A stretch of DNA of 64,000 bases, taken from positions 334,744,250-334,808,249 of the forward strand of contig CATIUR010000001.1 of assembly GCA_949592205.1 (NCBI GenBank), written 5' to 3'. A program made the translations under genes and the position numbers. Origin of the DNA: Helichrysum umbraculigerum. Its lineage: Eukaryota; Streptophyta; Magnoliopsida; Asterales; Asteraceae. Under the pieces are notes generated by a model. The model saw only the letters and a program-made list of their open reading frames with translations, ran no database searches and was not told the DNA's origin. Position 1 is the stretch's first letter. Each line of letters opens with the position of its first letter. This document shows positions 1 through 10,807 of the stretch, piece after piece.

Positions 1-520
1 ACTCAGTGATGAATATCGGATTTTCGATGATGAATATTAACTAAGTTAATGTCCGATTGTCGAATAATAATGAATATTCATTGATGAATATTCTATCTTT
101 CGTTGATGAATATCGCATATTCGCTAATGAGCGTTGAATTTCTATGGAAGAAAAAATAAATAACATTATGGATGTCAAATAAAAAGAATCAACTACTTGT
201 ATTATCGGAATGATTTCTTCAAAACAAAAGGCCAATTACATTGACAAAATCGTTCCCTCAAATTAAAAAGTGAGATTATTATTTTTTTAAGAGCGTAAAT
301 GGTGGGATGGAGCGTTTCTAGCTCACAACCATGCATATCCACTTTTACGGTCTTACGGTCTTACCCTTCATGAATGCTAGGTTCTTATTAAAATTCAAAT
401 TAATTAATAAACTGTCATTTAAATCATGACCTTTGATGAATATAATCCAACGATAACTAACAGGTTCTCTGGTTCCTTATAAACTTTAGGTTCTCTATAG
501 ATCCACTCCCTATATATATA
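1..520. other. AT-rich flank without genes
   Basis: No gene is seen. The first 170 bases repeat a TTGATGAATAT-like word at least five times, which looks like a decayed short-period repeat. The stretch ends in a short TA run (511-522) that forms the left border of the MITE-like element that follows. Confidence 0.6.
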
Positions 521-1943
521 TAGACTTGAGATCATGTGAGAACAAGAGGATTCCGTGAGAACACATAATATCCCTTCATTTTTCCTTTAATCAAAAATCC
601 TGATTTTGAAGGTGGTAATTTTGTAAATATTTTGAACTTCTGCCATGATGGCATTTTTGTAATTATTGTGAACTTTGATGAACTTTCACAATTAACTTCT
701 ATTGTTAATTTTTTTATTACCTTTTCGTTCACAAGTTTTTACATGTGTGAAGTCTTTTTTGTTTTGTTGATTATCATTAGTATATTTATATTACCAAACA
801 AATAAATATGCTTCACACAAATAAATATGCTTCACATAAAAACTTTTAACAAATAAACTTCACATAAATATTTTATTTCTTAACACAAACAAATAAGCTT
901 CACAAAAAAAAAAAAAAAAAACAAAAAAAATCTTAACACAAACAAATAGGCTTCACATAAACAAATATGCTTCACACAAAAACTATTAACAAATAAACTT
1001 CACATAAACATTTTATTGTTTAACACAAACAAATAAGCTTCAAAAAAAAAAAAAAAAAAACTTCACACAAACTGTAACAACCGCCAAATTAGGACTAGTA
1101 ATTAGTGCCTAATTCTCTGTAAATGCATGTAATTAGTTCTGTGTTAGGCTAATTAATGTAACAAAATATATATTGGTGAGTATATACGAATACGCGATTT
1201 GATTTAATCGTACACAGTTTTAAATCGAATGTAATTCGATTCGGTAAATACGGACGTTGGAGAAACATTTTAATTTAAGCATAAAACATTATTTAAAAAC
1301 ATCATAACATTCGGAATAGCATCTTAATAATACTCCCAAATTATCCTATTTAGTACAACTAAAACTACGCGACTTAAAAACAAATTACACAAACTTATTT
1401 AAAGATTAGAAAAATAATCCAATTAAACTATTTAACAAAATTTACCTTTTTAAATGAATAATTAACGTGCGAAATAAATATTTTACGCTTAAACGACGGA
1501 GGAAACGAACACCACACGGAGCGCGGAGACGCGGACTGAAAATGGGGGCTTTCACACAAAACCCCCACCCCCTTCCTTTTCCCTTCCATTTCTCACCTCT
1601 CTCTTCTCTTTCCTCTTTTCTTTTTTCTCTCAATCACCAACTTCACCATCACCACCACCATCTTACAATTTCACAAAATAACAACACTAAACTACACCGG
1701 ATTATACCCTCCGTTTGGAAGAAAAGCATCACCTCGCAACGATCTACATTCCTATCTTTTCGGATTTCTCATCCGATATTTTGTAAGTTTCCGACAAAAC
1801 CCGACATCTCTCGATTCTTAATGTTTTTACGTTTTTATGGTTTATACATGCTTAAAATGTCCAAAAATGGGTTGGGTAAAAGATTTGGACCAAACGGAAG
1901 TCGTTCGGCCGATTTTCCGGCCACCGGGATCATATCAGTCGCC

Positions 1944-2198
1944 GACGTCGCATCTGGCTTGGCCCGATTGCGACGTCAGCTACAACGTCGCAAAATACAT
2001 CATGACGTCGCATGTAGCGACGTCGGTACCAACGTCGCAATGAGTGATCAGCGTCGCACTTAGCGACGCAATCCCTTACGTCGCATTAAATTGCGAAAGT
2101 CGCACATAGCGACGCCGTGCTCAACGTCGCAGTCAGGATCTGCGACGTCGCACTCAACGTCGCAGTCAGGATCTGCGACGTCGCACCTAACGTCGCAC
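1944..2198. repeat. TGCGACGTCGCA palindrome array in the Gypsy LTR
   Basis: About ten copies of ACGTCGCA, several completed to the perfect 12-bp palindrome TGCGACGTCGCA, lie in 255 bases. Part of it (2120-2185) is a 33-bp tandem duplication. The same array lies in the 3' LTR. It is downstream of the presumed transcription start and of the splice donor at 1793, so it would be in the RNA leader or its intron. Confidence 0.85.
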
Positions 2199-2941
2199 AA
2201 AACAGAAACTAGAAAACACAGATTTTTACTAAGTGTCGGAACCAAGATTTTAACACCTAGTTTTACTCCAAATTCTAATTTCAGATGCGTTTTCACTAAA
2301 GGAAAGTAGTAGGAATAAAAATTTTCCAAGCTGACTTGGCAGCTCGACCCCAACCAGGGGCTCTGCCCCTTGGACCCCGCTACCAGGGGCGCTGCCCCCG
2401 GACCCCCGTCATTAGATGTTGTAAATACTTTTCACACTAAGTGTCGAACACTTACAAATAACGAAACCTGATTCAACGATCCATATAATGATAACACTTT
2501 GAATCATTATTACAAACCGTCACCAACGGGCCATACTTGCTTTCAAACTATAAACGGATTACTAAACAAACACTTGGACATAACGAGTTGTGTAGACAAC
2601 TAGCCTAGATGGTCTTGCGAGACATCTACTTACTTAACTTTATATGTTTAGGCATTTGAAGGTTACGGGTTCGGAGAACCTACGGTTGATATTACTTACT
2701 CGTTTATTGATATAAACGTACTTGCAAAGACTCAGGTGAGTCTTACAGCCCCACTTTTACTGTTTTACATACGGGGTGAGATACATTGCTTACTTTTCTT
2801 GAACACAAGTACTAAAACTGCTTACTATACCAAACGGAATTGCATGAGTTATTTACTATTTACAGAAGTCTCTCCATCATATATCGTTAGTTATGGACTT
2901 AAGCGCGAACACTAGTTAATGGATCCATTAGGGAAATGACC

Positions 2942-3396
2942 TGATAGTCCCGTATACTTCGAATCTAATCGGATCGTTTGATTGATTGCTATTGCGGAAT
3001 GATAAACAATCAATATATTATTCACGAACACACGATTTCTATATAACGTTTTTGTATATATTCACACTTGAAAGTAAAACGTTACAATCATCAAACACAA
3101 ACTCGTTTACAATCTCGTTCTCACTTCTCTCTCACTCTTAAAACGGCTCACATGCACTCTCACCAAGTCCAACCCTAAATCTGAGTTTAACTTTTCTATT
3201 TATATCGACCTACTGGGCCCTGCGACGTTAGGCCCAACGTCGCTGGCCCAACCCAATGCGACGAAGCCCATGTCGCCATGTATATTCTATATAATTACAT
3301 TTCGTTGACACACTAAACACTATACATATACAGACTAATTGACTTTGACAATTACAATAGTTTGACCAACTGACTGACACACTAAATGTACCAACA
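2942..3396 (-). repeat. 3' LTR (minus sense) of the gag-only Copia element
   Basis: 455 bp. It contains two to three TGCGACGT half-palindromes (3220-3275). Against the other copy it differs at about two positions (C/T at about 3031, T/A at about 3243). Confidence 0.92.
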
Positions 3397-5089
3397 AACT
3401 CCCCCTTGTCAGCAGCTTGGTCAAAGAAGTCTTCAATTAGTCTTCATCAACAAACTCTTTCATGTCTTTGACAATCAGAAACTCCCCCTTTGAGATAGCA
3501 TGGTCTTTAAAGAAATCTTGGTGTCCAAATTCATGTGACTGACACAAATTTATCATACAATAAGATCTTCAAGCTCAGTGACCATCTCTCAATCATCAGC
3601 AGCTTCTCCGATAGAATTATCTTCACAATCTTTGGAGAATAACCGACATCCTTTACATCTTCAATATTTGACTTTAACAAGATATGTGATATTGAAGAAA
3701 ATAACATAGAAATAAAATCTTTTTGAATTTTTCTTTATAAATGAAAAGTAAAGAACGAAAATTAAAATAAATTGGGGATAGGATTGTTTTAAGTCTGCTT
3801 AGGGATCATATCAAGCCAACATGCAATTATTAGCAAATAGTAAGTGTTATCTCTATTATCAGTATATTTGTCCTCTTTAAATTTACTTAGCACATTTAAT
3901 ACACCTAGTATAAAAATTATTTCAAGACGATTACTGGTATTGTTTTTCCACTTAAACATGTTACATCCGTGTCTGCGAGCTAACCTTTTATTGTTAGTAT
4001 GAATATTTCATCGTGGTCCCCAACATAGACATACCCCTTTAGCCCAGACAAGAACATAGTTTCCAAATTTAGAAAGAATATAAGAGGATCAATTTTAAGA
4101 ATCAAGCCAGCGGTGACAGGTCTATACTTGTGTACATCAGAGCAACATAACTTGATTCAGGTTTAAGCAAAACCAAACGCAGTCAAACCAAATTTGTGGC
4201 GACCTTGTTTAGTACCTTAAATTTAAGACTTTGCAAGTGCATTGACTCACGTTTGCTTAGTTTTGAGCTTATACTAACTGAGACCAGTTCTGTACTTACG
4301 TACAACAGAGGAAACAATCAGCATAAACCCCCAAATGATCTCAGATATCCGATCCAAAAATAGAAGTATGTCAAGCTACACTAAGGAATTAAGACTTAGT
4401 GTCGTACATCACAAGGTGTTTACCACAAGATCATAGACACGTATTAGACTTACTTCTTAATAACCCAAAGACCGGTATGTATCATGCCTACCAATACATC
4501 ATATGATGAAGATAATTTTCATAAAAACTGTATTAAGTATGCTAGATAAACCTACTGATACATCAAGGATAAACCTTAAAACTTCCATTTTGTGCATGTT
4601 ACCCGATGTACTATCATATCCCAAGTTGTTTACAGACACACAATGCAACATCTTTTCAAGAATTAAGAATCTTGCTGTTCACATTTCTGAATTAAATAAT
4701 CAGAATTTTTAATATTCAAAATTACTCCCCCTGAACAGCAAATTCTTATATCCAATCCAAAAATACCCCCCTTAAACATTAAACATATTTTTGTATTTTT
4801 TAATTGAATAAATTTCGCAACATTGCATTTCTTTGATACTAAAAAGTATAAAGAATGGCTATTGCGTCGAGTAACAAATAAAAATAGATAATTATCAAAA
4901 TAACATATCAAGTCAAGTCAAATGCCTTTTAGCACAAATGCCTTTTAGCACTTTTACCACCTCATAACATCGAAAATCTCATCCAATCACAAATCATCAT
5001 CGCATTCTTCCAACAATATCCACATCCATGCAATCACTAAAAATGTTAGCTTTCAATAACCTGACTGCACCACCACAAACAATTAAACG
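3397..5089. other. non-coding internal region where pol would be
   Basis: It lies between the 3' LTR and the end of gag (minus sense). No ORF over about 80 codons and no pol motif was seen. On the minus strand, just after the gag stop, the sequence reads CTAAC, then a T/G-rich run, then GTGGTGCAG at about 5065, a plausible 3' splice site. Confidence 0.7.
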
Positions 5090-7718
5090 TTAGTACTTAT
5101 GGGACACCCAAGCCTTGATAGAGTTGGGTTGTCCATGATCATCCATAACCATCACATCAATGAGTTTATGATATTTTAAAAACTCAGAGGATTTCATTGA
5201 TGTGTTGTTTGTGGATTTGGGTTTCCAAACCTGTTTAGGTTCAGATGATTTGTTTTCAACAATGTTGTGCTGTTGAACTTGAGGTCTACTGGGCACAACT
5301 TTGTTTACTCTTGCCATAGGTTTTGGAGAGTTTGAAGCACAACTAGATACAGGCGAATACGAACGACGCCTTGAAAAAGATTTTGGGAAAGAATTCCTGA
5401 AAGAGGAAGTTCTTGGCATCCCTCTACCAAACCTATCTAGGGATAATAACCGACAATCCCTAATTATATGGCCCTGTTGACCACAACGATAACAAGAACG
5501 ACACTCCACAAAAGATTTATTTCAATGAGTTCCCTCAAATCGTTTTGGTGGAGGACAATACACAGAAGGTCTATGACCAGGAACATTTGTTGAACATGCA
5601 CTCTTAGGAGAACATGTTGAAGTAGATGTTCCTGAGGTTGAGTTAGTTGATTTTGAAGGTTTATTCTTTTCAGATTTATCAACTACAAATTTTGAGGATT
5701 CATTGTCAACCTTAGCTTTGCCTTTGCATTTAAAATAATCATCATTTTCAGTTGTAATGATGAAATTTTCAGGTTTGACATTTATTTTCTCAACCTTAAT
5801 GGTAGACTCTTCAGGTATATCTTCTACCTCAACGACCTCCTCAACACGAACTGGAGGTGCACTATCAGGCTTAACAAACTTAGGTAAAGGATACTCTGGC
5901 CTTATGGTTTTCTCCTTTGCCTGTTTGTTTTGCTTAGCTTCTTTAGCTTTAATACCATAAAGCTTCATATAATCAACTGAAATCTCTTCAAGACCTTCCT
6001 TAACAGGCGTAGGACAATATTCGGCGTGGGAAGGTGGTGGTACTTGATTATAACCAAGTCCTGCCTTCTTTTTACCGCCTGTCCCTTGCTTATTAACGAT
6101 TTCATTAAAGACAAAAGTTGCGGATGAAGAACCTAAAATTTTGCTTTTATGGTTATCGTACTCACTTTTTAAATCAAAAAGCTCTTTATTCAACAATTCA
6201 ATTTCAGCAAGATAACTATTAATTGCATCTTGTTGACTAAAGACTTTTGCTTTATAAGTTTGTGTGTCTAACTTATATGCCTCAATTTTGTTATCATAAA
6301 GTTTCTCATTAGCTTTAAGAAAATTGTTTGATTCAGTAAGTTTGACAACCTTTTCTCGCAACTCTAAATTGTCATATTGATAATTCTCAAGAGATTCAGT
6401 CAATGTAAAACAGGAAACACAGTTTATAGGTACCTCAGGTTCATCATGTACCTCATGTATTTTTGCCAAAAGCGCACTGTGTTGAACCTCTCCTTGAAGT
6501 GCACTAAAATCAAATATTCCCCGAGAATACACTGTCATCGCCTGTGATGGTGTGTTATTCTCTGGAGTCTTGGGAGCTGAAGGTGTAGTGAATCCAGATG
6601 AGGGATTTTTATTCTCCACACATTCCTTAGCAAAGTGTCCATAACTCTGACACATTTTACACTTCACCTTGCTTTTATTAAAACCAAGACCTGTATCACC
6701 ATCATCATCCAGGTCCTTTTTGCCCGTTCTCTGAAGAAATTTCTTTGTCCTTTGGGTTATCATGGCCATGCTCCATTTGATGTCCATTTGCTCGAGATCA
6801 TCAGAATCGATCTGTTCAAAGTCTTCTTCAGTAAGTTGTAGAGTACTAGCCTTCTTGGAAAGAAAATTCTTATAAGAGTTGAGGAAAGCTGTAAAGATTT
6901 TAGCATGGTCCTCAGTAGCCTTTGAAGGAGCTGTATGAGAAGTATAGGAAGCATATGAAGTGCTACCAGAAGGAGATGTAGCTGACTTGGAATTAGATAT
7001 GGAATTATCATTGAGACTAGGATTTTGAGTGGAAGCCGCTGACATCGTTTCTTTCTTCTTCATGTCAAGAGCATCAGCCTGTAACTTTCCGATGAGTTCT
7101 TCCAAATCCATGATTATCTGGATCTTTTTCCATAGTTGATACCCTGGCATCCCAATCCTTAGGTAATGCACCCAATAACTTCTTGTTTACTTCTCCATTA
7201 TTAAGTACCATTCCTCCATCAGCCACTTCATCTACGAGTTGGGAATATCTTTTGAAGAGTGCTTCTAAAGATTCATTTGATAGTAAATCAAATGTGTCAA
7301 ACTGTTTCTTGACAAGTTCCACTCTATTTCTCCTATATTTTTCATATCCACCACATCGTGTTTCAATTGCATGCCAGAGGTCGTATGCAATATCATAATG
7401 GTTGAACAATTGTTTAACTTCATTTGACATACATTTTAATATTGTGGCATGGGTTTTCTTTTCAATATCCCAAGCTTTTCTCTCCTCAAGTGTCATGCCA
7501 TTGTAAGACTTTTGTGGTGATACTCTTAAATTCTTTGTTCCAAATACTGGTCTTTCATATCTTTCAACCAATGAGTTCCACATATCTGGATCGTTTTCAG
7601 ATATGAAAGCTTCGAACTCAAATCTCTATGTAGCATAATCAGTATCATATGTAAGCATGGGGGGTTCAATCTCATTAACAGCTCCACTATAGTAACGCAT
7701 AAGAGCTTTAGAAGACAT
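5090..7718 (-). pseudogene. broken SIRE-like Copia gag
   Basis: The product would be the capsid/nucleocapsid polyprotein that packages element RNA in cytoplasmic particles. The start is the ATG at 7718. A UBN2-type gag domain is followed by a coiled-coil-rich middle and two CCHC zinc knuckles: CKMCQSYGHFAKEC near 6660-6620, and CYRCGQQGHIIRDC near 5500-5455. The reading is broken three times: an in-frame TAG at 7625-7627, where relatives would have Trp; a frameshift near 7105-7120; and a single TGA at 5522-5524 between two stretches in the same frame. It then stops at 5090. This is longer than a minimal Copia gag and matches the two-knuckle gag of the SIRE/Maximus group. Assignment to Copia gag is secure; the clade is moderately so. 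Confidence 0.85.
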
Positions 7719-8012
7719 CTTCAAACCAGAAAGATATTTGGCCTCTTGCGACTTTTCCCTCCAATACTAAATTCGAATAATTTTGACGACTACTCGAGTA
7801 TAGCGAAACTTTTCCGACACTAAAGCTAAGCTATTTTAAGCTTAAAAACAAAATTTGAAATTACAAATTTTTTTGCGTTTTTCCCGCCAAAATTTCGTCC
7901 GAAAACGTCAAAAACTGGCCGGGTAAAATGAAACTTTTTCAAGACTAAAATTGAACAGTTTTAAGCCTATGGAAAAATTTTGAAAAAGCAAAAAAATTTC
8001 GGAGTTTCCCGC

Positions 8013-8048
<36 letters not shown>

Positions 8049-8087
8049 GAATCTAGAACGAGGGTAATGTGGCAGAAAAAATTAGTA

Positions 8088-8437
8088 ACGTCGCAGAAGT
8101 CCGATGACTCAATTAAGAATCGAAAATGCGACGTAGTGTATAACGTCGCAATCCAACGTCGCAGAGGCTAGCGACGTCGAAGCCTACGTCGCAATAACCA
8201 CTTAAGGTCAAAATAACGACGTCGCTAACTACGTCGCAAAGACCAGTCAAGGTCAAAATTAATAACGTCGCAGGCTACGTCGCAGGTGACGTCGCAAAAT
8301 CAAGCGACGTCGCACCTGACGTCGCGGCTAAGGTCGCAGTGACCAATTAAGGTCAAAAGTGAGACGTCGCACACAACGTCGCAATTAACGTCGCTGGTAA
8401 CGTCGCAGAACTTAGCGACGTCGCAGCTAACGTCGCA
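8088..8437. repeat. ACGTCGCA array in the Copia leader
   Basis: About 14 exact ACGTCGCA and several one-mismatch copies lie between the primer site and gag. The commonest spacing is 12-13 bp (for example 8364, 8376, 8388, 8400). Several form the full palindrome TGCGACGTCGCA. On the minus strand this is the untranslated RNA leader. It is the same word as in the Gypsy LTR (1944-2198), although the two elements belong to different superfamilies. Confidence 0.88.
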
Positions 8438-8671
8438 AAAACGCGACTGAGCAGCTCCAAAACCCTAAAATCGAAAATTTTCGAAACCCTAACGAATTTC
8501 GAAAACCGAACGACGAACAAACCCAGAAAAACTCTTTAGAAAACGAAATCTTCAAGCAACAAATCCCCAAAACGCGATTAATATACCAAAAACACCAAAC
8601 TCTAAACCGAAAACGTTCAAAAACACGATCCGAAACCAACGAATCCTTGATTCTATGGCTTTGATACCAGT

Positions 8672-9126
8672 TGATAGTCCCGTATACTTCGAATCTAATC
8701 GGATCGTTTGATTGATTGCTATTGCGGAATGATAAACAATCAATATATTATTCACGAATACACGATTTCTATATAACGTTTTTGTATATATTCACACTTG
8801 AAAGTAAAACGTTACAATCATCAAACACAAACTCGTTTACAATCTCGTTCTCACTTCTCTCTCACTCTTAAAACGGCTCACATGCACTCTCACCAAGTCC
8901 AACCCTAAATCTGAGTTTAACTTTTCTATTTATATCGACCTACTGGGCCCTGCGACGTTAGGCCCAACGTCGCAGGCCCAACCCAATGCGACGAAGCCCA
9001 TGTCGCCATGTATATTCTATATAATTACATTTCGTTGACACACTAAACACTATACATATACAGACTAATTGACTTTGACAATTACAATAGTTTGACCAAC
9101 TGACTGACACACTAAATGTACCAACA
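8672..9126 (-). repeat. 5' LTR (minus sense) of the gag-only Copia element
   Basis: 455-bp partner of 2942-3396. It is followed on the minus strand by the primer site TGGTATCAAAGC two bases inside. Confidence 0.92.
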
Positions 9127-9748
9127 TGACCCTCCCCGCCCGGGGTAGTAGCGCTACCACGACCCGTTCTGTATAAACGGGCGACTATTATTCGTTACTT
9201 ATGCTTGCTCAGTTACGAGCATGTCACGGGAGCAACTTATTACTTACGGGTTAAGCTTCGATTATGAGCCTCATGGCAACGGTATAACTTACTTACTTAC
9301 ATTTACTGGATTTGCAAATACTTGATTTACGCCTGTGGGCACTACTTATGAAATTTTGTGTTCAAAACTGATATTACTTACAAACCTGTGAGATTCACCA
9401 ACATTCGTGTTGACCTTTTAGCATGTATTCTCAGGTACTCATATGGAGTAGGATTCCCCCAGGACATAGCCAGAGTCGCATGAATTCAACTAAACTGCAT
9501 TTAACGGAGATTCTCAGCATTATCTTTTGTACATATTGATTATGTAATAGAATCTCCCGCCATACGCGTGGACTCTAGGGAACCATTTTTGTATACGAAA
9601 ACATTAAGTTTTCAAACATATATTTCTATGAAATCGTTTTTCAACGTCTCATTTAGAGGTAGTTTACTGTATATCTTGTGCTTTGTATATTGATTAGTAA
9701 CACCCAAGTATGCTTCCGCAAATCGTTAAATTTGGGGGTGTTACAGAT

Positions 9749-9760
9749 TGGTATCAGAGC
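9749..9760 (+). other. primer binding site of the Gypsy element
   Basis: TGGTATCAGAGC, complementary to the 3' end of initiator-Met tRNA, lies three bases after the 5' LTR end (9745). Confidence 0.9.
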
Positions 9761-10066
9761 CTAAGGTTATAGTGAACTAGGTTGCATTTAGTGGGCCTAG
9801 ACTATGACCATTAGGCAGTATTTCCCATTTAGTACTATTAGTTCAGAAGTTACATCATACAAAGTTAATTTAACATAGCCTGATCAACTATGTACGATTA
9901 AGCGAATATGATGTGAAGTCTGAAAGAGTATACTGGAATAGGAATACACTAGTTGACTCTGACCACGAGAGAGACCGAACTTGAATGTGTCTGTGTTAGA
10001 CACCCTAGGCTATATGTTATACGTATTCTGAATATAGGCCTCATTTCTTTCACGCTTTGTCTCAGA

Positions 10067-10561
10067 ATGGCAAACACACCACCCAGTTCGTCACGCTCTC
10101 ACTCACATGGATCACGAAACCCGAGGGTGGCTAGGAGAGACAGCAGGTTGTCACGAGCTAGCCCGTACCCCACCTACCCCACTCTACCGGAATTAGCATC
10201 TAGAGTACAACACCACGATCAGCAACTTCACGAGATGGACATCGAACTACAAGAAGCACGCGAACTCTGGAGACTTACAGCAATGGAACGAATCGAGCAA
10301 GTCTCTGAAGATCACGATCACACTGTTAACACCATGAACACTCTTCAGAATCAGGTGGGAGGAACAGTCGAAACCATGGAGGTTGTCCACAACCAAGTGA
10401 TTGGCAACCGAAATGAGATTGCTGTCCTACAATCGAGATTGCACCAGTGCGAGACACGTCTAAGGGAAACCGAGGATGCCCTCCGAACAGCCAACAGACT
10501 TGCAGAATCTGTGGACCACCTCAACGCACTGCTGCCACAACTAAACTTGCGTCAGAATTAG
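10067..10561 (+). CDS. small coiled-coil protein upstream of gag (ORF0)
   Basis: A 164-aa reading frame of unknown function. Residues 1-35 are Ser/Arg/Pro-rich (MANTPPSSSRSHSHGS start). From about residue 40 to the end it is heptad-like and charged, with many Leu, Gln and Glu, so a dimerising coiled coil is likely. The frame is open further upstream to 9953, but this ATG is chosen because it follows at once on a strong 3' splice-site-like sequence (TTTCTTTCACGC then TTTGTCTCAG, ending 10065). It lies between the primer site and gag, where most Gypsy elements have no gene. It is intact although pol is broken. No zinc knuckle, membrane segment or enzyme motif is seen. It may be a captured host fragment or an element accessory protein. 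Confidence 0.6.
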   Translation: MANTPPSSSRSHSHGSRNPRVARRDSRLSRASPYPTYPTLPELASRVQHHDQQLHEMDIELQEARELWRLTAMERIEQVSEDHDHTVNTMNTLQNQVGGTVETMEVVHNQVIGNRNEIAVLQSRLHQCETRLRETEDALRTANRLAESVDHLNALLPQLNLRQN

Positions 10562-10807
10562 CTTAGGCTGAATCTGTACTTTCTTATGCTTTCGTAGGAT
10601 TTATGTAATTCGACCGGATGTAATAATTCCCGGCACTTTTGTACTACTATTACTCTATAATCTTTTGAAAAAACCCGTACCTTGTATCCAACTTGTTTAT
10701 CTAATGAAATGTGATTTTCACTTCGTACTATTATCGTGTATCATTCACACTTGTGACATATCATAATATCTTATCCCTCTTTCCTTGTTCTTTTCTTGTT
10801 CAGCATC
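10562..10807 (+). promoter_or_regulatory. spacer ending in a candidate 3' splice site before gag
   Basis: A non-coding 246-bp spacer. Its end is a long pyrimidine run (about 10770-10800) closing in TTCTTGTTCAG at 10803, followed by CATC and the gag ATG at 10808. This is a near-perfect plant 3' splice site. Candidate donors in the LTR leader are at 1793 and 2736. The splice is inferred only. Confidence 0.55.

Larger units (their letters stand above)
2942..9126 (-). mobile_element. gag-only Ty1/Copia element (TR-GAG type), minus strand
   Basis: Identical-length 455-bp LTRs (2942-3396 and 8672-9126; start TGATAGTCCC, end CCAACA on the plus strand) flank the element. The duplication TGACC is at 2937-2941 and 9127-9131. 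On the minus strand the primer site TGGTATCAAAGC lies at 8669-8658 and the purine tract (AAGGGGGAGTT) at 3406-3396. The only recognisable coding region is a SIRE-like gag (7718-5090). No protease, integrase, RT or RNase H is seen in the 1.7 kb between gag and the 3' LTR. The LTRs differ at about 2 positions, so it moved recently, presumably on enzymes supplied by a full-length relative. Confidence 0.9.
1073..9745 (+). repeat. 5' LTR of the Gypsy element, interrupted
   Basis: The LTR proper is 1073-2941 plus 9132-9745; the Copia element 2942-9126 and its duplicated TGACC lie between. A pyrimidine-rich run at 1550-1640 after the AAATAAATATTTTACG stretch (about 1473) suggests a 5' untranslated region starting near 1500. 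A consensus-like splice donor (TTT|GTAAGT) lies at 1793 and another (CAG|GTGAGT) at 2736. The plus-strand ORF at 1467-2063 repeats in the 3' LTR, is His- and Ser-rich and low in complexity, and is not taken as a gene. Confidence 0.9.

Noticed and set aside
1467..2063. 198-codon ORF in the Gypsy LTR, present in both LTRs
   Set aside because: It is low in complexity (His/Ser/Arg), lies over the presumed promoter and palindrome array, and shows no family resemblance; conservation follows from LTR identity.
2060..2353. 97-codon minus ORF with repeated CDVADPD words
   Set aside because: A translation of the 33-bp DNA repeat, not a protein repeat.
9749..9760. tRNA-like sequence
   Set aside because: Only the 12-base primer site complementary to initiator-Met tRNA; no tRNA gene is present there or at the other primer sites.
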